NCBI GenBank assembly: GCA_905220665.1
Contig: CAJNAR010000027.1
Coordinates: 1-64,000 of the forward strand
Direction of reading: 5' to 3'
Source of the DNA: Albugo candida
Lineage: Eukaryota > Oomycota > Peronosporomycetes > Albuginales > Albuginaceae
Length of the DNA: 64,000 nucleotides
In this document: in pieces, positions 23,661 through 34,461 of the stretch
Layout: each line of letters begins with the position of its first letter
How positions within the stretch are numbered: the first letter of the stretch is position 1
Made by a program: the position numbers and the translations under genes
Notes under the pieces: model-generated
Told to the model about the DNA's origin: nothing
Databases searched by the model: none
What the model saw: only the letters and a program-made list of their open reading frames with translations

Positions 23661-24488
23661 ATGGAACGTGAAGCATGTGTGTACCTCGCCAAGCTTGCTG
23701 AACAAGCTGAACGGTCCGTCTTTTTGATTTTGTGTGAAATATTTCTCTTCATTGTTTTCTCATGATAGCATTTCGTTGCTTTGTTTCTATTTAACAGTTA
23801 CGACGAAATGGTAGACCATATGAAAGCAGTGGCCAACAATCACAATGTGGAACTTACCGTGGAAGAGCGTAATTTACTGTCAGTTGCGTACAAAAATGTC
23901 ATTGGATCTCGCCGCGCTTCGTGGCGTGTCATTTCGTCTATTGAGAACAAAAACGATCAAGATCGAACCGAACACATCAAAGCGTACCGAGAAAAGATTG
24001 AGGGAGAGCTCGTGGAAATTTGTAACGATATCTTGGCTATCATTGAAAATAACCTGATTCCCAGCTCAACTTCCGAAGAAGGAAAAGTGTTTTATTACAA
24101 AATGAAGGGCGATTATCATCGATATTTGGCGGAATTTCAGGTGGAAGAAGAGCGGAGAGAGTCATCTGACAAAGCTCTGGAAGCATACAAGCAAGCGTCG
24201 ACTGTTGCCATGGCTGAATTGCCGCCAACTCATCCTATTCGTCTTGGATTGGCGCTCAACTTTTCCGTGTTTTATTACGAAATTCTGAACTCACCTGATC
24301 GAGCATGTAATCTTGCAAAACAAGCGTTTGACGATGCGATAGCCGAACTCGACACTTTATCTGAGGAATCGTATAAGGATAGTACGTTGATCATGCAGTT
24401 ACTTCGGGACAATCTTACCCTATGGACTTCCGATCAAGAAACAGACCACACCGAAGCTGCCGATATGAACGTGCAAGATGTGGAATAA
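23661..24488 (+). CDS. 14-3-3 protein
   Basis: This is a two-exon gene, 23661-23713 and 23798-24488, with an 84-bp intron (donor gtccgt, acceptor ttaacag). The splice joins CG to T to give Arg before YDEMVDHMK. The 247-residue product is a 14-3-3 adaptor, which binds phosphoserine/threonine peptides as a dimer in the cytosol. Family marks are all present: the N-terminal dimer helix ([17 protein letters not shown]), [20 protein letters not shown], the phosphate-binding [13 protein letters not shown] segment, and the C-terminal block ending TLWTSDQE. The acidic tail ([14 protein letters not shown]) is variable as usual. Without the first exon the downstream frame has no ATG at the proper place, which supports the intron. 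Confidence 0.96.
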
Positions 24489-24713
24489 CCTTAGCTGTCA
24501 GTACAACATTTGCTTGAAGACGCGTCTAGCAGGAAAGATGTGTTAGATAGTTGCAAAGTTGATACAATGTTGTAACATCCGCTTCTTGTGAACATCTTTG
24601 CAATCATTAGCTTTCACTCCTTCAAACTGTTTTCAAATGAATTTAACTCGTATATTCTAATTTCCTTGTATACTTGATCTCAAAATGAGCGAATAGGTAG
24701 ATCTGAGCTGCGC

Positions 24714-25826
24714 TTATGGAAAGGTTGGCATGAGATCTTGACGTTGGGGCTTTGGATCCTGTTGGAAATATTCATGTTGTAATGCGTCTTGAGCGGAAAT
24801 CCGACGATCAGGATTCAATGTGAGCATCTTGGAAAGCAAGTCAAAACCGGCATTCGAGATACCATTCGTATAAAATGTCGAAGGAAGGTGACTTCTCCAA
24901 TCCGAAGTCTTTCTGTATTTCGACCAATGAATGCTTCTTGCATGTGGCAACTTCCCAAAACCGGGCCAAGTCGTTTCCGTCGGCGGTCCCAAAAGGCGAA
25001 AAATCTGATCGAGTTGGTTCATTTCTCCGCGCCCTTCAAATAACGGCTTCATCCATAATAATTCTGCAAAAATACATCCAACCGACCACATATCCACGGC
25101 AGTCGAGTATCGCTCTGTCCCAAGCAGTAATTCAGGCGCACGGTACCATAATGTCACAACCAGCGGCGTATACTTTCGTGTCGGATCGCCATATTGTCTC
25201 GCTAAGCCAAAATCGCATACTTTTAACACTCCGTTCTTATCATACAAAAGATTTGCTGTTTTGAGGTCGCGATGAATAAACCAATTAGCGTGCATGTACG
25301 CTACAGCGGACAAAAGACTTTGTAAAATAGTTTTCACTTCAGACTGCAGGAACGTATGCTTCATTTTCTTCTGCATTAGCGTTCTCAGATCATTCTCTGC
25401 GTATTCCATTACCATGTAAATCTTGTCACTGGACGAGCCGACAACCATCTCTCGAACGTGAATGATATTCGGATGTCGGAGTTGTAATAACGCGTTTGTT
25501 TCACGTAATGCGGTCACTGGGAAGCCTTCCTTGCAGAGATCACCCGACATTTTCACTTGTTTCAGCGCCACAATCTCTCCTGAGCTTTTATCGCGAGCCT
25601 TTGACACGACGCCGTATGTTCCTTCATCGATTCGACCGATTCTCTCGTAATTTTCGACGCTTCGACAGCCGTATAATACGTAGTTGGGAATAGACGCGTA
25701 ACAGTCATCTCTCCGTGAACGTTTGTTTGGAGCGGCTGTGGGTGGGATGGGACACGTGGAGTCGGAGTTGTGACCGCCATTTTCGCTTATTTCGTTCGTA
25801 TTTGTATGATGCGAGTGCTTTGTCAT
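24714..25826 (-). CDS. CDK11-like cyclin-dependent kinase
   Basis: This is an intronless, 370-residue Ser/Thr kinase. A polar N-terminus (1-50, Asn/Ser/His-rich with a KRSRRD basic patch) precedes the kinase domain, which begins GCRSVENYERIGRIDEGTYG. Visible marks are the Gly loop (EGTYGVV), the lysine in VALKQVKM, the cyclin-binding helix PVTALRE (PITSLRE in CDK11), the catalytic HRDLKTANLL, DFGLAR, the T-loop threonine in KYTPLVVTLWYRAPE, and the CDK insert ending ISAQDALQHEYF. GCRSVE and the T-loop favour the CDK11 group, which phosphorylates transcription and splicing factors with an L-type cyclin; CDK10 is the nearest alternative. The long N-terminal extension of animal CDK11 is missing. 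Its 5' region occurs twice more in the window as copies (17.1-17.65 and 43.5-44.5 kb). Confidence 0.93.
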   Translation of the reverse strand: MTKHSHHTNTNEISENGGHNSDSTCPIPPTAAPNKRSRRDDCYASIPNYVLYGCRSVENYERIGRIDEGTYGVVSKARDKSSGEIVALKQVKMSGDLCKEGFPVTALRETNALLQLRHPNIIHVREMVVGSSSDKIYMVMEYAENDLRTLMQKKMKHTFLQSEVKTILQSLLSAVAYMHANWFIHRDLKTANLLYDKNGVLKVCDFGLARQYGDPTRKYTPLVVTLWYRAPELLLGTERYSTAVDMWSVGCIFAELLWMKPLFEGRGEMNQLDQIFRLLGPPTETTWPGFGKLPHARSIHWSKYRKTSDWRSHLPSTFYTNGISNAGFDLLSKMLTLNPDRRISAQDALQHEYFQQDPKPQRQDLMPTFP

Positions 25827-26340
25827 GTCGCCTATCCAATTCCGTACAGAGTTTGTATTGTATCGGATACGTCACTACCCACTGATTGACGATAAGAACG
25901 CGGTGCTGCGGGTGAATCTTGTGTGTCTGTGCGTTAAGAACGGATTGCTGGAATGAACATAACGGAGCTTCTATGTGTGTGTGGTAACAACGGAATTGCC
26001 GTATTTAGCAGGACCAAACTTGCGGGTGTGTTAAGAACGCATCGCTGTATGAAGTTGCACGTATGTGTTAAGTACGCAGGGCCATATACTGTATATCGTA
26101 ACCGAACTTTTTTGTTTAGATACCAAAAAGCTACGCTCAAGTTGATTCGTACTTAAAAGAAGAAAGTGTGTGATGATGGGACTCTGATCGACCTTTGGTA
26201 TGAGATAGCCACCAAACGTGGATTGGTTCGGTACCGTCTAATGTCGCGCTATATAGCAGTGATCTCATTGTAGAGCTAGCGTCACGGAGTATGGAAAGAT
26301 GACGAAGGGAGGTAGAGCCCACAAATGGTAACCTTTTTAT
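25827..26340 (-). promoter_or_regulatory. CDK11-like upstream region, present in three copies
   Basis: This is the 5' flank of the CDK11-like gene. Its sequence is recognisable at 17.2-17.65 kb and at 43.5-43.74 kb, each time next to a CDK start. I could not assign an Inr or TATA element with confidence. The run of gttaagaacg/gttaagtacg motifs spaced about 30-130 bp (25932, 26030, 26068) is a notable internal repetition. Confidence 0.45.
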
Positions 26341-26545
26341 GTGTACTGTCTTCTATCTAAATGGACGGTTATTGCTTTAATTATTTTTTCTCGATGCGTA
26401 CCAGAGGAAGGTACAGAATAGTGCATCAGGGAGTGTTGTTCAGAGGAGAAACGCAAAGGAAGATCGATTTCGGAAGCGCGCATTAGCCAATTGGCTGATT
26501 GATGCACGTGTTGCGATTTAAAGTCCCGTTACGTAAACGATACCG

Positions 26546-28059
26546 TCAAGTTACGAAGTACGAAAAGGTATGAAGCAATTTTCTGTGTTTATTTTTTGGC
26601 AATTCATGGTTTAAAGAGATGCCAAGATCAGAGAACGAATCAGACGGATCTTCAACAGTAAAGAATTGGTACTGCTTCTGATCCCCTGTATTATCGATGC
26701 TGACGGCACTGTGTTTCAGTAATGACGAGCGTAAAGTACTCAGCGGAACGGCTTCGCGCGGCGGTGATGAGGAGCTGGAAGTAATCCTCTCTTCTGACAC
26801 ACTTTCAACGATGTCGTTGATACAAATCTTATCACCATCCTCAACAAGCTCGACCATAAAATTCTGGGCAGAAATCATCAGATCCGGCTTAAGTCTCATG
26901 TAGTGACGATAATTATCCCAAGTTAACTTTTCATCGAAATCAATAAGAAACTTTCCCCTCATACTAATAAAGAAGTATTTCTTCTCTTTGACGAGTGTGG
27001 GTACCAGCAGATTGCACTTGATGTGATAGCGACCGTTGACAAATTTGATATCCTTCTCTCCCGATGGTCCGTATTGGTTGGTTTTGATTCCAGATATAAG
27101 CTCTTCCATTCTTGTTTTATACTTAGCATAGGCTCTTCCTGACAATGTGATTGGACCAACACCAGGATTAAATGCGATAGGTCTCTTTCTCTCACTTTTT
27201 TCTATGATTTCGTATAATTTTTGGAGATATTGCTCTGGTGTTTGGTGATTTATATCCTTAATAAGGTACTCACCGGGATTTTGTTCAGTTTGTGGTTCAT
27301 TTTGTAGTTCATTTTGCGGTTCATTTTGTGGTTCTTTATGTGGTCCATTATGTGATCCGAAATATTTTATAACCATATGTTCCAATTCCACCTCTGAGAT
27401 TTGTTTGCTACGGTCAGACAACACTCGCTTGAGGTAAACTCGGTAATCATCGTGTTCTGCTCCTTTATGCTTGTATATTCCATTGTATGTGAATAAATAG
27501 TAACCTTTTTTTCTTTAGTATAATAAAGAGGATCCACGCTTGTCACTACTGATATATGGTGCACTTTATTGGTCTTTAGGAGCTGTTCTACCTCGCTCCG
27601 AGTTTTCTGTATGGCAAAAGGATCACTATTTGATTCGGAATTCTGGGTACTGTCGGAATGACTCTCCTTCTCATTCATTGACGCCTGCTCCGTTCCCATT
27701 TCACTCCGACGTTTCTCCGCCTCGCGATGCTTAGTTAACTTTTTCAATCGCGCAGCATGCTCCCGTTCTAAGGTTTCGTCGTACCTTCAAAACTCTTTCT
27801 CCCAATCTTTCAATGCCTTTTTATCTGCCTGCTTGATCTTCAACCGCAGTGTGTAACTTTCAGGACCAGTTGCTAGAGGTACTAGTTTTCCGTCCTTAAT
27901 TAGAGGAGGATCCACTTCAATTTCCATTCCTCTTCGAGTCACGAGGCCAGACTCGTCTTTTAATACATCAACCAGTTGCACGTATGGTATGTATTTACCA
28001 GATGCTGGGAATACTGCGACGGCAGCAAGGGTGAAAGAGCTCAAACTTCGGATCTTCAT
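26546..28059 (-). pseudogene. Secreted protein gene with two disruptions
   Basis: The reading begins at the ATG at 28059 with a signal peptide (MKIRSLSSFTLAAVAVFPAS) and continues in frame to a TGA at 27787-27789. Beyond it, the same frame stays open to about 27500, where it shifts at a run of seven T (27506-27512, A on the coding strand) into the frame that runs to the stop at 26546. The second part has short NEPQ-type repeats (HKEPQNEPQNELQNEPQ) and a large region with alternating charged and aromatic residues. If both breaks were absent the product would be about 500 residues. I do not recognise the family. A secreted pathogen protein is plausible from the signal peptide only. One nonsense codon and one homopolymer shift could be recent decay or sequence errors. 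Confidence 0.55.
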
Positions 28060-28831
28060 TCTTTCTTGCTTATTGAAAAGTGATTGTCTAGCTGATCAAT
28101 CCAGAGCGAGGTAGACTTATTATTGAAATAATCAGGAAGGCAAAAAAACGTAATCAATTTGGAACCTACTACTTAGAGTGCAACGAAGAGTCTCTCATTC
28201 AGACCAACGCCATGTTTACGAAACAAATCATTCAATCGAGAGATTCTGTAAAGAATATGGAAGCGATCGTTTAACTCACACGAGTGCTCATTGGTCAATT
28301 TACAACAATCAGTCGAAACTTGCACTTTTTCTACTGCCAATAGAACGGCGCAACGTGGGACTTGTGCTGCTGACATGACTCTGTCGGAAATGGCTGATAT
28401 ACATCATGGATTGCGTCCTATGCTAGCCAAAATGACCAGCAAGCAAACTCCCATGTATCCAAGCATGTCATCATCTCATATGTCATACAATTTTCCAGCA
28501 AAGATAGCCATTGATCACATAAGACTCGTGCTTCATATCGAGCGAGACGTGAACGTTCAAAGTTCGGTAAGTCGATATCAGACAACATTAACTTTATAGA
28601 ACTTCGACTTTATGAAAGCGTTGTGTCATGGAGCCCTCTGCCACGTAACGAGGTATTCGAAGGGTTCAGATTGCGTTCGAACAGATGCTTTGACTTGATA
28701 CTGAGAGCTTGATTCTTTGCCCGCTTCCGCAAAAATAGCAAGCCGGTTTATAGTGTATAACAGTACTTAATACAAACATTCATCCTAGTGTCGTAGAACT
28801 CTTCGATTACTTTAGAAACTAATTAATTACT
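28060..28831. other. Intergenic stretch before the PGAM5-like gene
   Basis: Open frames up to about 100 codons exist (28291-28599 plus) but have no known motif and no good start context. No repeat match was noticed. The 3' flank of the PGAM5-like gene lies at its right end. Confidence 0.45.
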
Positions 28832-30225
28832 TCAAAATGACTCAGTTATCAATCCCTGGGGTAAATGACCGGTTTGATTCATCGAGGATAACCGGACATT
28901 GCCAACAGAATCAATTTCAAACTCAGTGATACCGCAATGATGATATCTCATCTTGCCCCATACTCCTTCTCCATCAACACCAAACGCTTGACAAATAAAC
29001 CAGCGGATGATATTCGCATGACACACAATGATCCGATATCGATCTCGAGGCCGTACATTACCGCGTGTACAATTCGCATACAAATTTGAAAATCGATTCT
29101 GCTCTTCTGTTGGAACGGGAGACTCTTTTTCGTCTAAATCCGACGGAATCAAGTGCCGGAACATGTTTCTATATACGAAACGTAATCGTGCACAATCGGA
29201 TGCCGCAGTTTCTGTTTTCTCATAAACAAGTGTCTTACGATTTGTCGTTGGAAATGGATTACACGGCCACGCTTCACGGAATAAGACTTCTTCTCGCGTG
29301 CTCATATTGAACGTCGGATTCTGCTTATGTTCCAATTCACAAATGCGATCCACAATACATTGTGCGGTTTCCATGGTCCGCCGAGCTCCAGTATGACAAA
29401 TTGGGAAATTCGAACGAAATCGCTTCAGCACGGAACGCGCACTCAAATACTCATATAAATATTGACCGGTTAATTGTGCTTGACCGAGCCCGATTTCCGT
29501 CAAAGAAGAGTCAAAATCCGCAGTTGGACCATTTGATGCGTGATAATGTCCATGTCGAATGAGAATCACTCGCGTAGTACGGCCATGGTCCAATACTTCT
29601 TGATCGATGGTCGGAGCGACGATCAAAGCGCTTGAGGCGATTGTGAGGGACGTCAACCAGTCCATAAGGGTTTGAGTATCGGGTGCGGCAAGAATTCGAC
29701 TGAAAGAGGCATTCTCACAATGAATTGAAAATGCGAGTCCGTTTCCGATGTTCCCACCAATTCGTTCGATTTTGGCTCCACAGATCATCATTCTTCCTTT
29801 TAATGCTCCATTGCGTCCATTTGATTCGACAGTAAAGTAATCAAGTTGATGTCCTCGCAAGACGAATGAACGCTGTGAAGAAAGTCAATTCGAGATTACG
29901 GAGATACATTACGATAACGTACGTTTTTCCAGGTTTGCCAACCAACTTTACCCTTTTTGCTAAGGATTCCGTGCATTAGAACGTCATTGGCGAAAACTCG
30001 CACATTTGCATTACTGACACGGTCATGAGCGAATACGCTTCCAGATGGTTTCCATACAACGCCGGTTTCAGTGTCGATGATTCGATCAAATGACCCGGAA
30101 GTGTGGGAATCAGACGTTTGGGACGCAATCGTGCTCGATTTTGTGGTTACGCAGTTTATGGCACTAAACTGTTGACGTCGCTTTTGTGTCACCAATTCGA
30201 ACTTTGTAGGATTGAGTTTCAACAT
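28832..30225 (-). CDS. PH domain-PGAM5-like phosphatase
   Basis: This is a two-exon gene, 30225-29923 and 29872-28832, with a 50-bp intron (donor gtacgt, acceptor ttcacag). The 447-residue product joins a pleckstrin-homology domain (about 83-182; HGILSKKGKVGWQTWKN before the intron, RSFVLRGHQLDYF after it, and the closing Trp in LMDWL) to a histidine-phosphatase domain of PGAM5 type. The catalytic RHG is at about 207-209 (VILIRHGHY). The C-terminal half has ARRTMETAQ, the second histidine in IIVCHANIIRW, and an end (TGHLPQGLITESF) that lines up with PGAM5. PGAM5 proteins act as protein Ser/Thr phosphatases, mostly at mitochondria; here the PH domain suggests membrane lipid binding instead. 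The intron falls inside the PH domain. A 3' fragment is copied at 44.5-44.8 kb. Confidence 0.9.
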
Positions 30226-30262
30226 GTGAGCGTCAAAGAACACCGAGCAAATTCTCTAGCTG

Positions 30263-30280
30263 CAAGTTTACAGAATGAAA
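30263..30280 (-). promoter_or_regulatory. Inr-like element of the PGAM5-like gene
   Basis: On the minus strand ttcattctgtaaacttgc (TCATTYY followed by an A/T block) lies about 38-55 bp before the ATG at 30225, in agreement with the spacing of the other candidate initiators. Confidence 0.4.
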
Positions 30281-30281
30281 T

Positions 30282-31289
30282 CGCACATAGGCGCGGTTGG
30301 TTGTAAAATACGTGCAAGCGCAATTCATCTGGCTGATGCGTTGGACTGGTTTGCTTGCTTGTGACCATTACGTGTGTGGTTAGCGGTACTGGCTCGATGA
30401 TTTGCGCTCTATTTTTGTTTGTGTTTAGTCATCCTCCCTTCGTTCCACATCTTTTATCCCAGGTTAAGTACGCGTTATTTATTTAAATTACCAATTGCTA
30501 CACACATGCGCATGTCAAAGTACGCTACGGGCCGCATGAGTGTCACACTTTATACCTCTTGCCACGATCCTATTTTTCTATACTATTTTATACTAAAATG
30601 AAGCAGCGAAAATGCAGCAGAGTTGTCGAGGAACGCCACAACAATCGCACCAAATTTTTCAATTGTAGGTCGTTACAATGCTCAAGATTAAAGTGAGCGA
30701 TATTCAATGGCGTTTCCCGAAGTGAAGCTGGAAACGATAAAGCGTTACATGAAACGGTATTTTTACAACATAAACATGAATTGCAGGAATAATCAAAATC
30801 ACGTATTCTCTCTCAAAATGGAGCTTGGTGATTGGTGAAAATGAGAAGCGAGTAAGCTGCAAATCATTCGCTTTATCAGTGAGCATATGTAATCACCGTG
30901 AGCTGGCTGAATATACACCTCCCAGGGTTGTGCAAGTGTATAATACGTACTTTTCTTACTTCGCCAATGATGGGCAAAGCAGTTGACTTCTTCATAAGAT
31001 ACGCAAGGTCATTATTTATTCTCCAATGAAATCCTTTGTTTACGCGATATAATCTACATGAATCAGATGCGCATCACACAGCTGTCTCCCCTCCTGGAAT
31101 TCCCTCCTCATCCTGCATCCCCTCTCGGTTTGATATGCATACCTAGCCACATATTCACCATATTTTCTACATCCGTCGGATCTAAACATTAACCGATTTA
31201 CTCTATACGTCTCGTAAGAAACCCTTCTCGTTTTTTTTTCGAGTCCTGAGTGGGTCACTTGTTTGGTGATATTCCGTCAGTTAATCTAA
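30282..31289. other. Divergent intergenic region, PGAM5-like and HSF genes
   Basis: One kilobase separates two divergently transcribed genes. I recognise no gene, RNA or repeat. It must hold both promoters; only the PGAM5-side Inr candidate could be suggested. Confidence 0.5.
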
Positions 31290-32234
31290 ATGAAGTCGAT
31301 CACTACAAAAGTGGAACCTCGAGAAACTTCCGGTCAAAGTCCTTGCAAAACACTGTCACACGTCGTCAAGGCTCAAGATGAAAAATCAAAAGAAGTAGCT
31401 CCGTTTCTCAAAAATCTGCGCCGAATGCTGGAAGAGGAAAGCGACGAGGTATTACGTTGGACCGATGATGGAAGAGCATTTGAAATACACGATATGGAAA
31501 ATATGATGGAATCGATATTACCGAAATATTTCAAGCACCGCAAGTATACGAGTTTTCAACGTCAACTTAATTACTTTAATTTTAAAAAATGGACTAAATC
31601 GAAAGCAGTGGTGTGTACGTTCTCCAATGAGCACTTTATACGTGACAATCCAGACCTTGCGTGGAAAATTACACGAAAGAAATCAATCAGTCTTTCTAAT
31701 TATAAAAATGCAATGAAGAGTCGCGGATCAGCGGTGAATGTCACCTCACTGTCCCATCGACGTTCCAGTCCCAGTGACACAACAAATGCGTCCCTTCCTC
31801 CTGCCTCGATGTTGGCGCACTATGATCCAGTATGGAAATGGGACCAAATTGCGATTACTATTCCTGGGACGTCTGGGACTGAAAAGTATCTGGATCATGA
31901 GTTCTCAGCGTACCCAGCATCATTTCCATCACCTACAGATATGGATATGATGCTCCATGAATTCGATCATCCCCACCTCGATCAATTAGCGGAAGCGACA
32001 TACCCGCAATCTCATCCCCACATTGGCCGAATCTTATCCGACGAATCGTCGATAGATTCTTTGGATTGGATCGATCAAATTTTACCAACTTTGGACGTTC
32101 ACGAGAAAATGGACCATCACGTACCACACGGTACATTCAAGGAATATTTGTTTGGGTCTTCACAGCATCCGGTACACGGTATTCAACTGCCATTACATGA
32201 GTCCTCTCACGTGTTTAACAGTGTGGATACGTGA
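31290..32234 (+). CDS. Heat shock factor-type transcription factor
   Basis: This is an intronless gene for a 314-residue nuclear DNA-binding protein of the HSF family. The winged-helix DNA-binding domain covers about residues 36-132. It starts APFLKNLRRMLEEESDEVLR and continues with WTDDGRAFEIHDMENM. The recognition helix follows in KYTSFQRQLNYFNFKKW, with the family's F-R-QLN-Y-F-K pattern, and then the wing and closing DLAWKITRKK. The Trp in LRWT and the PKYFKH turn are conserved. The C-terminal half is Ser-, His- and Pro-rich and acidic in places, with no obvious leucine-zipper trimerisation region, so it may bind differently from classic HSF1. Oomycetes carry many such HSF-like genes. A near-perfect heat-shock element lies just inside the coding region (31318-31331). 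Confidence 0.93.
   Translation: MKSITTKVEPRETSGQSPCKTLSHVVKAQDEKSKEVAPFLKNLRRMLEEESDEVLRWTDDGRAFEIHDMENMMESILPKYFKHRKYTSFQRQLNYFNFKKWTKSKAVVCTFSNEHFIRDNPDLAWKITRKKSISLSNYKNAMKSRGSAVNVTSLSHRRSSPSDTTNASLPPASMLAHYDPVWKWDQIAITIPGTSGTEKYLDHEFSAYPASFPSPTDMDMMLHEFDHPHLDQLAEATYPQSHPHIGRILSDESSIDSLDWIDQILPTLDVHEKMDHHVPHGTFKEYLFGSSQHPVHGIQLPLHESSHVFNSVDT
31318..31331 (+). promoter_or_regulatory. Heat-shock-element-like sequence within the HSF gene
   Basis: The stretch ctcgagaaacttcc holds GAA-nn-TTC (31323-31330) with a partial third unit before it (ctc for TTC). It matches the nGAAnnTTCn consensus of HSF binding. It lies 28 bp after the ATG, so it may be chance coding sequence. Confidence 0.25.
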
Positions 32235-32891
32235 TTACACGATGGGGGGAAGAACTACAAACTGAGACATAATCAAAATCAAAAACAAAAAACAGTAACA
32301 ATTCATGTGCTTCGATAGGATTAATAATTTTAGTTGACTTATTCGAGTCGCAGTATTATTTTTTACAATATTATTATACTTGTTTGCTTTACCGACTTGA
32401 TTTCCCTGGAATGGTGTGTTTGACGTGAACTGAAAGTTTTGACATGATCACAGTATTATGGCGTGCACAAGTATCTCATATTTGCAATCAATTGTAGCGT
32501 ATGCTGTTCAATACGTCGCAAACATCACTCCGTCTATTTTCAATTATCGATGGTGCTGCGAATCAAATTGTCATCACAAACTAACGAGCGGTCCATTGCG
32601 TCAGATTTGGTATCTTATAAATATATTTGATTCCAGAGGTATATTTCTTACATTAGCGAGAAGCTGATGCAGATTATAGTACACCTTGGAGTCACTTAGC
32701 TCAAATCAAACGCAAAAAACGCCCGCTGATTTCATCTCACTGTTTATTACATGTGGCGTACGTTTTGTTCCCGTACTAAACATAATCCGACTGAATGTAC
32801 CACCACAAGACTCAATGATCCAATGACAAATACGATGCAAAATAAGGAAAACTGCAGAATCCAATACTTTCTATTTTACTTTCCATTCATT
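32235..32891. other. Convergent 3' flank of HSF and WBP11-like genes
   Basis: The stretch lies between two convergent genes and holds only A/T-rich 3' flanking sequence. No gene or repeat was recognised. Confidence 0.6.
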
Positions 32892-34230
32892 TCAATTCGA
32901 AGGCAACGTGTTGATTTCACTAATGAAATTTTTCAGCTTTTCGTTTGTTGGCTCGTTATTCGATAGTTCACGTCGACTCCCAACTCTACCAATCGATGTA
33001 CGCGTCTCAGTTTTTCGATGCACCCTAATACAAGTCGGTAGAAACGACACGGTTTCATGATAAGCATCCGCATCCTCAATTCTGCCGTCTTTTGCCTCCT
33101 CACTTACCCTCACTTTTGGATGAGGATAGGGAGCGATGACATCACTTTCCTCAATCCTCGAAGAATCTTTCGGCGCATTTTGATGCACATTTGATGGAGG
33201 AAGTTTTGTCGCCTTGGATTGCATGGACATCGCGTCGCCTTGTTTGTTTGTGAGGATTTGTAATGGTGGAGGTGGAGGTGCTTGTATGGGAACTGCACCT
33301 GCAGGCACTGGAGGTCTCTTAGGCACTTGGATACTGCTTGGAGGAGGCGGACATGAAGGAAGAGGTGGTCTTTTTCCTATCACAAACGTCAGAAAAATCC
33401 AATTAATCACGGAATGAAGGTCACTCACGAATCAGCGCATTCTGAGGGTTTTTTGATGAGTTTGAGTGTGATGAGGGAAGCGATTGAGGGGAATGAGTGT
33501 GATACATTTGAGGCTGACCTGGCGGAGGCGCACCGTACGGATTGAGCGTCGGATGGTAATGAATCGAGTTCTACACAGGTACTATGAGTAGTGAAATGAA
33601 TCGTTTGAATTCGAAGACTTACTTTTGGATTGTAAGATCGATTTTCATTGTGAGGATTTCCATCCTCACTTTTCTGGGGAAAGTCAATGAGTTTTGAGTG
33701 ATTAACGCCATTCAAACTCTCAGACCTTGAATCGATGTACGGCGTCTTTTTGCCCGGCTTTCGACTAAAAACTAACTCATCAATGCGATTGCGATGTGCA
33801 GTACGCCGTACCTCTGACTGCTTCTTCACAGCTGCCACCAAAATGTTTTCCAACTGTGAGGGAATATGAGCAATCATTTCAAATAAAGTACTCACAGCAT
33901 TTACGTCTGATTTTCGTTTTTTTTTTTGTCCATCGTTTGGATCCAGCTCAAGTTGTCGCTTTAATCTATTGATCTACAAGCACAGATGGTATCACTCACG
34001 CTGCATCCAACCTCACCAACCTCTGGTTTGAGTTGCTCAGGCTCCAAATTCGCTAATTTCACAAGTTTATTTTTCTGACGTTCATTCCTCAATCTTTTGG
34101 ACTCCTAAAAGTGACTCAAAGACTCAGACCTCAGAATGCCTCAAAGACTTTGAGTAAAGGAGGGATCTTCACTCACTTTTTTCTTCTGTTCTCGACGGAA
34201 CGATTCGACTGGATTTTGAGACTTGGCCAT
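32892..34230 (-). CDS. WBP11: WBP11-like pre-mRNA splicing factor
   Basis: Six exons can be read: 34230-34177, 34104-34021, 33973-33896, 33853-33623, 33570-33429 and 33376-32892. The introns are 42-72 bp, all GT-AG and in phase, giving 357 residues. The N-terminus MAKSQNPVESFRREQKKKES, followed by KRLRNERQKNK, matches the Wbp11 domain at the start of WBP11/SNP70 proteins, which bind WW-domain splicing factors in the nucleus. Exon 3 adds a basic KKKRK signal. Later parts have proline runs (RPPLPSCPPPP, APPPPPL) of the kind that bind WW domains. The protein is shorter than the animal one (about 640 residues). The 3' end is convergent with the HSF gene. The N-terminal domain makes the identification good; the function is from the family. 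Confidence 0.82.
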
Positions 34231-34461
34231 GATGGCTAGTTGTGTATTTCTAATGTATCCACTGTATATAAATCATATTTTTGATAATAAGCAGCACATG
34301 TTCGTAAACTACTCCAAATACTCGGAGGAGCATGAGTCCGTCTCATTGAGGGACGCAACTCATCGATCCGAAATACTTTTCTTCTGCAAAATTTATTGAT
34401 TCAGTGCGTTTAAACACATTTCACGACGAAAGAAGACGCAAATACATACCCAATTATACTT

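Noticed and set aside
27787..27789. In-frame TGA of the secreted-protein gene as selenocysteine or intron
   Set aside because: No plausible acceptor within the open stretch and no reason for selenocysteine; nonsense or sequence error is simpler.
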